A stretch of 48,401 bases of DNA from Porogramme epimiltina. Its lineage: Eukaryota > Basidiomycota > Agaricomycetes > Polyporales > Polyporaceae. Every line of letters begins with the position of its first letter. Position 1 is the first letter of the stretch. The position numbers and the translations under genes are program-made. The stretch is taken from contig FTLJ01000097.1 in assembly GCA_900155495.1 (NCBI GenBank), forward strand, positions 1 through 48,401, given 5' to 3'. Below the pieces are notes generated by a model. That model did not search any database and was not told the DNA's origin. It saw only the letters and a program-made list of their open reading frames with translations. Positions 40,927 to 48,401 of the stretch are shown piece after piece.

Positions 40927-42138
40927 ATGGTTCTAAGTTATCTATTCTCCGTGTTCGCGGCGCCCACGCCACCAGATCCGGTGCCCCTGGATCCCTCCAC
41001 GCCACTCGAGCATGAAGACTACGAATCCTTCACATCCACAACCTCCTCCATCGACTGGGACGACGTCGACGTCGACACCTCCGACTTCGACCTCCGGCCC
41101 CCCTCCGCGGGCAAGCTCGCGATCCGCGCAGAGATCGCTGCTCTCAAGGCGAAGCTCAAGGAGCGCGCGGCGGACCCGGACCACCCGGGAGCCGCGCAGG
41201 CCGCGCGCACGCTGGGTTATTTCCGCGACATGCAGGCGGCGGCGTCCCTGCGCGAGCTGTACTTCCAGCAGAGAGGGCGCATCGCCGCCGCGGAGGCGCT
41301 GCATCCGCTGCGCGAGGAGCGGCGCAAGCAGCGCGAGCAAGAGCAGCACCGCCGCGAGGAGGAGATGCGCGAGGAGCAGCAGAGGCGCGCGGCGCTGCGG
41401 GCGGAGCGGCGCGAGCGGAAGCGGCAGAGGGCCGCTGAGAGGGAGGAGCGGCGGGCAGTCGAGGAAATGCTCGAGGAGGTGGAGGCGTGCGAAGGCGAGG
41501 AGGAGGGGATCGTGGCGGAGGAGGGGAACCTTTGCGATGCGCAGGTAAGTCCGCGTGGTGATGTTCTTTGGTGAGAAAATTCTGAGGTCCGAGGACAGGA
41601 AGCTGCGCCTCGCGGCGCCACGGAGGCAAATGCGCTAGAGGAGACCGAATGTGCTCCTCAACCCCAACGAGATGAAAGCGGCCAGGCGGACCTCCACCGC
41701 CTTGTGGCGGAGCACGACCTCCTCGTCCAAGCCAACATGGCCGCCATCGAAGCATGCGCTTCCGGGATGGCGGCGGAGCAGATCGCCCGGAGCTACGAGG
41801 ACAAGTGGGAGGTGCTCCGGTCACCCAACCCAGATGCCGAGGGCCGGTGCTTGTACCGCGAATTCCCCTTCCCTGTCTTCTTCCCACCAGGCCTTCCCCC
41901 CGCCCCGATGCACATCACGCTCGAGCGTGTCCGCGCTTTCGTCCACGCCCCGCACTGGGCGGCCTGGGGCCAGTCGCCTAGGGCGCGCGTGATGGCGGAG
42001 CTCGTCCGCTGGCACCCGGACCACTTCACGGAGGCTGTCTTGCCCAAGGTCGCGCTCTCCGACCGGCGTATGCTCGAGGAAGCCGCGAAAGCTGTAGTGC
42101 TGTGCTTGGTCGAGTTACGAAGCGAGTCGAATTCTTAG
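40927..42138 (+). CDS. Coiled-coil protein with NFKBIL1-like C-terminal region
   Basis: Two exons (40927-41544 and 41599-42138) with a 54-nt GTAAGT intron give 385 residues. The N-terminal 60 residues are acidic and Ser/Thr-rich. Residues about 60-190 form a long Arg/Glu coiled coil (LREERRKQREQEQHRREEEM). The C-terminal 150 residues look folded: SYEDKWEVLRSPN; an F-P-x-P-V-F-F-P-P proline segment; MHITLERVRAFVHAPHW; VMAELVRWHPDHFTEAVLPK; and a last helix (RMLEEAAKAVVLCLVELRS). The order 'short strand with P-W/P-V, then R/L-x-x-RWHPD-x-F, then helix' resembles the C-terminal region of NFKBIL1-type proteins, which are linked to nuclear RNA processing. This is pattern recognition, not a proven homology. 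The start at 40927 follows AAG and leaves out an in-frame GTG upstream. Confidence 0.7.
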
Positions 42139-42860
42139 GCCTTCCAGGGACCGATCGAGTGAGAGGCAGCGAAGGTCTTCTTTCGGACATTGTCATTCCG
42201 TATCCTCACTACTCACCATTCTGCCTCCGCTCTCCCCACACTATGTACCTAGTCAATCATTCTGATCGTATGCGTGGACTCAATCACAGGCTTTGATCGT
42301 GTGTAAGCTCACTTTGGTGCCATGACATCATAGCAGCTAGTGTTACTGGCGGCACTGCTTTTATACTGGTTCAATTACTTTAATTGACCGGGCGTTACCG
42401 GTGAATAAGCGACCCTGGCTCGGGTAAGTAAAGTCTGGGCGCGACCAACGGCCTTCACTAGCTTCACTCCCAACACCCATCACATCACTGCTGAGACGTT
42501 CCCTCAATCCTTACATAACAGCCCCTCCCGGTCGTTCCGGGAGCTCGGAACCAAGATATATTCAAGAAGTCATCACCACGCGGCGATACACCAGTCTCCC
42601 ACTGTACGCTCGATACTATATGCTCAAACACAATTGGAGATGTATGGGGAACAAACATGTCATGCTGATATGTACTATGTTTCCCAGCTCCAGTCATATG
42701 GAATCACGTCCACTGGTGGCACTTCGGACAACCTATCCGACCACGCAGCATTCTGCTCCACCTTCCCAAACTTGAAGTATACGCCCCCAGCACCCTAGGG
42801 GTTTATTTCCCACATGATCCTCACCGCCTCACATAGAATCTGCACTGCACTCTAGAAGTC
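42139..42860. other. Intergenic, no gene seen
   Basis: AT-richer DNA with no splice-supported frame. It separates the coiled-coil gene from the dehydrogenase remnant. Confidence 0.4.
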
Positions 42861-43200
42861 CTATTTGAACATCACTCGCGCTGCTTCGTCCGTGATGTCC
42901 TCCACCTTCACGAGCACGGAAACTTCCGCGTTGTTGACCACGACGTCGACGCGCCCAAACGCCTCGTGCACCCGCTCAAACACGCGCGCGATGTCAGCGC
43001 GCACGGTCACATCCACCGGGACAAAGTGGCGGCGGTCCGGTGGCGGAAAGGTCGGCAAGCGCACTAGACGTACGGAGGGTCGCGACAACTGTGCCGCCGT
43101 TGGCGAGCACGCGCTCCGTCATGGCACGCCCGATGCCAGTGGACGAAACGGGGACTGTCCAGATTTGTGTGGCCAGTGTCGGGCTAGCAGAAGAGCACAT
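42861..43200 (-). pseudogene. Truncated, frameshifted short-chain dehydrogenase (SDR)
   Basis: Two frames of the same strand together resemble the first third of an SDR. The 5' piece reads STGIGRAMTERVLANGGTVV and then ATLRTSSALADL, the cofactor-binding T-G-x-x-x-G-x-G turn with its first glycine lost. The 3' piece, in another frame, reads RRHFVPVDVTVRADIARVFE and RVHEAFGRVDVVVNNAEVSV, the NNAG motif changed to NNAE. It stops at TAG (42861-42863) after ARVMFK. The catalytic Y-x-x-x-K region and the C-terminal two thirds are absent. The frame change near 43065 has no consistent splice sites. This is a gene fragment left by duplication or decay. Confidence 0.72.
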
Positions 43201-44222
43201 GTTGCTGTCACTCACTCAGCCACACTCTAGGAGGTAACGCCACGGTAAAACGTACCTTTGCTGATGCGTCGCTTTTAATAACGCTCAGGGGTGTTCTTTG
43301 CTACAGAGGCCCCCAGAGGCCTACTCTGAGGCTCGCCCAGGGACTGCGCATTGCCGTCATCCCCGCCCGAGCTTGAAGCCCGAGTCACATAGGCGAATCA
43401 AGTAGTTCCTTCTATCTTCATCGATGTATGCATTGCAAACCCCACGTTTTGTAAGGCCCCCCGGCCACTCGGTCTGCGGCTCCGGATCCGAGCACTCGTG
43501 GTTATACCACTCGGGCGGTGATCAGTTCAATTTGCAACTGTCGTCCAGCTTGATTGTCAATTTCGCAATACTATGTCTGTCGAATGGCCAGAGCGGTATG
43601 ATGGTCGTTGCTGAAGCGATGTGCGCCAGGAAGTGTAATTTCCGCGTTGCGCTGTGTAGGTGAACCTAAGAGTCTGGAGCTAGCAAGCGACAAAGACGTG
43701 GAAATGATATCGAGGACGTCAGGGTCTAGTCATGAGTTCATGCCCTGGATATCATGATGTCATTGGATGGGAAACCGCCACGCATGTGTATACGGGTCTG
43801 GATATCCGGCGGTATAGCATTCATACATGTAGAGCGATGTTGTCGTAGGTAGAGGGCAGAGGCCAAGGGAAAAGGTACGTAGCAGCATAATATGCAAAAA
43901 AGCGCGCGCGTTCCACAACACACTCGTCGCCAGCGGGGGCAGAGCCAAAAGAAATGAACTCGTCTAGCTACCTTAGAGAAACCGGCCGAGACACGAAGGG
44001 GATGATGATGGATGTCATGATCATGGTAGCCGTGGGAATGAGATGGCGGAGGGCGTGGAGGATTCGGGGGTAAGGTGGCTCAGAAGAGGGCGTAATAGTG
44101 GACGTGGATATGTACGGCGGTGCGATTAGTCGGGAAACGGGGACGAGCGAAACCAGAAACACACAGCACGAGAACGTGACGAGGGGAGTCATGAGAAGGG
44201 TCCGTTTGAGTTGAAGCCAGTG
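43201..44222. other. 3' flank of KIN1, no gene seen
   Basis: About 1 kb without a supported gene. The part next to 44222 is the 3' untranslated region of the minus-strand kinase gene. Confidence 0.45.
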
Positions 44223-47200
44223 TCATAACTTCAGCTCCGTCAGGACACGCCGGGCAAGCATGTGGTACTGCCAGCCGTCGCCACCGAGTCGCCGGAATTG
44301 GATCCCGTGCAACGGAAGCCAGGGAACCTGTCATATTCCCGGTCAATACTACGCCCACGCGCACAGGAAGCATGTCAAACATACCTTCACAACATTAATT
44401 TCGAACCGTACTGCGAGGGAACTGGCGCCAATGGTCTCGAAAATGGCGGGATCGATTTCGCCGGTCGGTAGCGGCGAGGAAGGCACCAGGCTCGGGCTCG
44501 CCGGGGCCAAGTCCTGCGGTATGGGTGGAAGCGTCTTGCCCTTCGCTGGTGATGCGGAGCGTGGTGCATCTTCAGGGGCCGCGAGGTTCTCCAGAGTGCC
44601 GGAACCCGCCGCCTCGACTGTCGCAGTATGGGTAGCCGGCGAGACATGGAAGAAAGAAGACGACGCGCTGCTCGCAGTCGTACTCAGCGTCGTGGCACCG
44701 GATGGCCGGCTGGGCAGTTCCTTGTCCTTCGACGGTTCGCGCTCCTTATTCCGCATGCCGAAGGAACGCTTCGAAGCCTTCTTTGTGATTGTACGCTGCC
44801 TGTCCTCATACGAACTCGTAGATGGGCGCTTTGTGTGGGCGGGCGCCGGAGGCTGAATGGAAGACACGTCGATGGAAGGCATGTGGATGCACTCAAAACC
44901 TGTTTTTGTCTCCCTATACTGCACCTGCATCCGACCCAGGACACGCTTGATATCCGTCTTGATGGCCTGCGGCGGTTTTGTTGACGTAGTCGCGACGCTG
45001 GCGTGGCAGATCATCATGGTCAACTTCCTCTCCGGACTGCGCAGGCACGGGAAGATACTCACCTGAATAGGCCCTTCAGGTACACGGGCTTGAACTCCTT
45101 GTCCTCGCCCTGGCCCTCATCGTCTTTCAGCGCCTCGCCGCCACCTGCGCCGTTCTGGCCGCGGGTTTCCTCCCCCTCTGGCTGTTCCGTATCTTCCTCC
45201 TCCTCTTCCGTGCGGCCGAATAGCCGTTCACCGAGGGGCTTGGGGGTGTACGACTGCGCCGTCGACGGTCTCCTGTGCCGCCCGATCGTACCGCCCATGC
45301 TCGTCATCAACGCCGCGCCGGTACTACTCCTCCGCTCATGGCGCATTGCGCGGCCTTGAGGGTCCAGGATCGTCGCGGCCCGGCGATGGACAGAGCCCAC
45401 AGGCTGGCTCTGGCTCTCCGTGATCGTCGCCCCGCCCTCGGAGGACTCCTTATCTTCGGTGCTCGGGAGGGGCACGCCGTTCTTCTGGGCGGTCTCCTTG
45501 TCCTTCTCCTGCGCCTCCTCGGCGGACGGCCGCGGCGAGAAGCCCGGGAGGATGCTGCCGCGCTTGGCGGGCGACCCGATGCGCCGCGAGTCGTCGCCGC
45601 GCCCGCCGCCGAGGATGCTGCCAAACTTGCGCACGAGCGTCGCGCCCGCCGAGAGCACGAGCGGCGTGCGCGGCTCCGGCTCCTCCTCGCTCTCCCTGGG
45701 AGGGGGCGCCTCGTCCCTCTCCCGCGGCGCGTCCATCTTCTCCGCGAAAGAGCTCAGCTCCGGGCCCGCCGTCCGCGGCACCTCGTCCCTGCGCGGGCGC
45801 AGCGTCCCGTGCTCCCCGACCTCCTCCGCGCCGCCCAGCCCGAACATCCCGTGCCACCCGCGCACGCTCGGTCGCTGGCTGAGACTGTGGCTTCTCCGGT
45901 GCGCGGTGTTGGCGGGCTCGCGCGGCATCGACATCGACATCGACAGGCGCGCGGGCGTCGCCGAGATCGCCTTGGGCATCGCGGGCGACTGGGGGCTTTT
46001 CGCGGACGGCGGCGGCGCGAGGGCGGCGTCGCGCGCGCGGGGCTGCGGGAACGCCGCGGCGGTGGGTGAGGGCGTCGCCGGCGTGACGTCGTACGACATC
46101 CCGGAGTAGTGCGACGTCTCCGGGGCGGGGAGGCGCGGGAGGGGCATGCTGTAGTCGGGCTTGCCCGATGCGGGCGGGTCGCGCTTGCGGACCGTAGGTT
46201 GCGAGAGCTGCTTCGCGGACGCGGGGGGAGGGGCAGGAACGTCGATCGCGGAGGCGTCTGGGCGGGCGCTGGACTCCAGGGACAGCTGGGAGCTCGCGAA
46301 CTGGCCCGGGCCGTAGACCTTCTCGCGCTCCATCTTCTCGCGGACCAGGAAATAAATAGAGATTAGGGGGTGGAAGCCATAAGTGGGGTCGGCCGGATCG
46401 CGTTGGGATTCAAGGAGAGACGAGTTGGATAGGTGGGACTGCGAGCCCGGGGGAGACTGCGCGAGGGGGGTGCTCGGAGGGGAGGAGGAGGGGGAGAAGA
46501 GCTTGCGGCGGTAGAAGTCGAACCCGGAGAATCGCTTTGCCTTCTTGGACGGGGACTGGTCCACCTTCGTCGTCGATGTCGAGAAGCTGCCATCATGCGA
46601 GATCGCCAGGGACGAGTTGGAGAACGACTCGCCCCAGCGGGAGTGCCCATTGCGCCCGTTCGACATCCTTTTGCGCTCCCAGTGCTGCACCGCACGGTAG
46701 TACCCATCGGACTCGAGGACCTCGATGAGCTTGTGCTCGATCTCCTCTTCCGTCCCGAACTCGAAGCCCTTCATGCCCTTGATGACATTCCGGTCGAGCT
46801 CGTCGGCGCGCAGCGGCTCTCGGTGGACGAGGTGGGAGTCGGGCGGTCCGCGGTACCCACGCGTCATCCAGGAGTGATTCATCACCTCCGCGAGCGGCGC
46901 GCGGGCGGAGGGATTAGTAACGAGCATCCGTGTGAGCAGGTGCTTGCACTCTGGACTGCAGTGAGCGGACGGGCGTGCGACTCGGGACCGCTCCACGCAC
47001 CTGCGCTTAACCAGACCGGGTACTCCACCAAGCCGCGCTTGATCTTCGCATGCAGTGCAGGCATACTCTGGTCGTCAAACGGCACCTTCCCGCAGACGAG
47101 GACGTACAAGACCACACCGAAACTCCACACATCGACTTCGGGCCCGGTATAGACCTTCGCGTTCAGGAGTTCCGGGGCGGCAAAGTACAGGGATCCGCAG

Positions 47201-48374
47201 AACGTCGACAGGTGGTCGATGGGGTTGAATAGGTTGGAAAGGCCGAAGTCGATGATCTTGATGTTCCCGGAATGGGAGATAAGGATGTTCTCGATCTTCA
47301 GGTCTGAGGGGTACGCACGTCACCCCCTGCCCCGGCCCTCGACACCCTCCACACAGGGAGAAGCTACGCACCTCGATGCACGACGTTGTTCTTGTGGCAG
47401 TAGTCGAGCGCGCTGCCGATCTGCCGCGCGAACTTGCGCGCGACGCGCTCGCGCAGGCGGCCGTGGCTGATGATGTAGTCGAGCATCTGCCCGCCGCTCA
47501 CGTACTCGAAGACCATGTAGTAGTGGTGCTGGTGCACGATCATCTCCCGCATGCCGCAGATGTACGGGTGGTGGAGGAGCATCGACAGCGCGGCCTCGCG
47601 GAGCGTCCTGATCTCCTTCGAGGCGTCCTTGTTCGCCTGCTTCTGGGCGGCCTCGGACGTGGGCGCGACGACACTCGTGCTCGGAGCCACGCGGGGGAGG
47701 ATCTTGACCGCGAGCTGCGTGGAATGGGCAGGTCATTACACATCTCCGCGGACGACGGGAATAGAACGCAGGTAAGAGAGAGGGGAGGGAAGCCACGAAA
47801 CACCGTCGCCGGCGACGAAACGGGGCGTCACGTATCCATGCAAGAAAAACGGGCACGGGGGCGGACGCGGTGGGCATAGGGGCAGGACACGACTTCGGAA
47901 CCCAAAAGCTGGGCGAAAGGGCTTGCCCTAAGAAGAAATGTGGTGCAGAACGAACGCAGAGGCGCAAAGGGGGCACACGCGACGGAGGAATACGGCCTAC
48001 TCGCGCGTAGGAGGCCGGCCGAACACAGCGAGGAAAGCAGAAAGAGGGGAGGGGGCTAGGGGCCGCAGCCCGTCGGGCAGACGCACCTTTTCGCCAGTGT
48101 TGTTGTGGTGTGCGAGCTTCACCTTGCCCATGCTGCCCGCGCCGAGGGTCTTGCTGAGCGTGTAGTCGCCGAGGATGCGCGTGCCGCTGCGCGACTTGCC
48201 CGACGAGGAGCCCTCGCGCCCGTGGCGGCCGTCGTCGTACCGCTGATCGCGCTCGCCGCCGTTCGCGGGCGGCGGGGCGTACGCCTGAGGTGGCATCGAG
48301 ACGGGGCGCGGCCGCTGGGCGGACGAGGAGCCCCGGGCCTGCGCGTGCCTCTCCGTGCGTTCCGGGCGGTCCAT
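44223..48374 (-). CDS. KIN1: Kin1/MARK/PAR-1-family serine/threonine kinase with KA1 domain
   Basis: Six exons (48374-48087, 47714-47372, 47303-47001, 46950-45063, 44997-44385, 44327-44223) join in phase to 1179 residues. Kinase features: Gly loop [12 protein letters not shown] (77-88), LAVKILPR with Lys100, [10 protein letters not shown] with the catalytic Asp at 211, DFG at 229-231, activation loop [15 protein letters not shown] with Thr244 (the LKB1-type site), and [21 protein letters not shown] long Ser/Pro-rich linker follows. The conserved block [20 protein letters not shown], then [20 protein letters not shown], leads to the membrane-binding KA1 domain ([38 protein letters not shown]) at the very end. 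Family role: cell polarity, exocytosis and ER-stress signalling at the plasma membrane. The first intron (47715-48086) is 372 nt, long for this locus. The window ends 27 bases upstream of the start. Confidence 0.95.
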
Positions 48375-48401
48375 GTTTTGCGCTTCGGCGGGGGGTGGGG
48401 G

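Noticed and set aside
45275..46109. Long plus-strand frames across the KIN1 linker
   Set aside because: They are Arg/Ala/Pro-rich mirror frames of the Ser/Pro-rich linker. The minus-strand frame joins in phase to both kinase and KA1 exons.
1..48401. A CRISPR array, complete transposon or defence island
   Set aside because: There are no regular spacer-repeat units, no reverse transcriptase, transposase or integrase motifs and no long terminal repeats. The genes are eukaryotic and spliced.

Overview
The window is eukaryotic nuclear DNA from a filamentous basidiomycete, most likely an agaricomycete and perhaps a member of the Polyporales. Genes sit on both strands at high density, coding DNA is GC-rich, and most introns are 50-66 nt with GTRNGT donors and CTRAY-like branch points. 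Several families are typical of mushroom-forming fungi: F-box proteins with a DPSQD segment, DUF6533 membrane proteins, an agaricomycete terpene synthase and a tiny Gly-start CC-rich hydrophobic protein. Exon joins were worked out by hand from splice sites and phase. I could not run BLAST, HMM or RNA-seq checks.

Left part (1-9742). Two divergently transcribed F-box paralogues (628-2664 minus, 3197-5111 plus) are followed by a decayed gene remnant (5561-5993) and about 2 kb with little content. A seven-helix-type DUF6533 protein (8005-9742) has two anomalous junctions.

Middle (10117-24145). An LSH/HELLS/Irc5-family SNF2 remodeller (minus) carries an RG-rich insertion in its first helicase lobe. 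Next come a short unrecognised spliced gene (14330-14973), a secreted protein with two Kex2-type sites (16674-18496), an 85-residue membrane-type protein whose first coding exon is only the ATG (19693-20073), and two adjacent intron-poor genes of unknown function (20957-22240 and 22676-24145).

Right-centre (25776-35873). This is a compact housekeeping-like block: an acidic nuclear-type protein, an alpha/beta hydrolase, an intronless rhodanese-domain protein of bacterial flavour, GPI13 (GPI-anchor ethanolamine-phosphate transferase), DPB4 (histone-fold subunit of DNA polymerase epsilon) and an acidic protein with a SUMO-interaction-like motif. GPI13 and DPB4 share a 251-bp divergent promoter.

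Right end (37091-48374). A terpene-synthase-fold gene has lost both metal-binding motifs. It is followed by a coiled-coil protein with an NFKBIL1-like C-terminus, a broken short-chain dehydrogenase fragment, and a complete KIN1/MARK-type kinase with a C-terminal KA1 domain.

The window is not an evident biosynthetic cluster or defence island. The strongest leads are the metal-motif-less terpene synthase, the pair of orphan genes, the bacterial-like rhodanese and several odd splicing arrangements (7-nt microexon, ATG-only exon, GT-to-GA donor). No rRNA, CRISPR array, complete transposon or convincing tRNA was seen.
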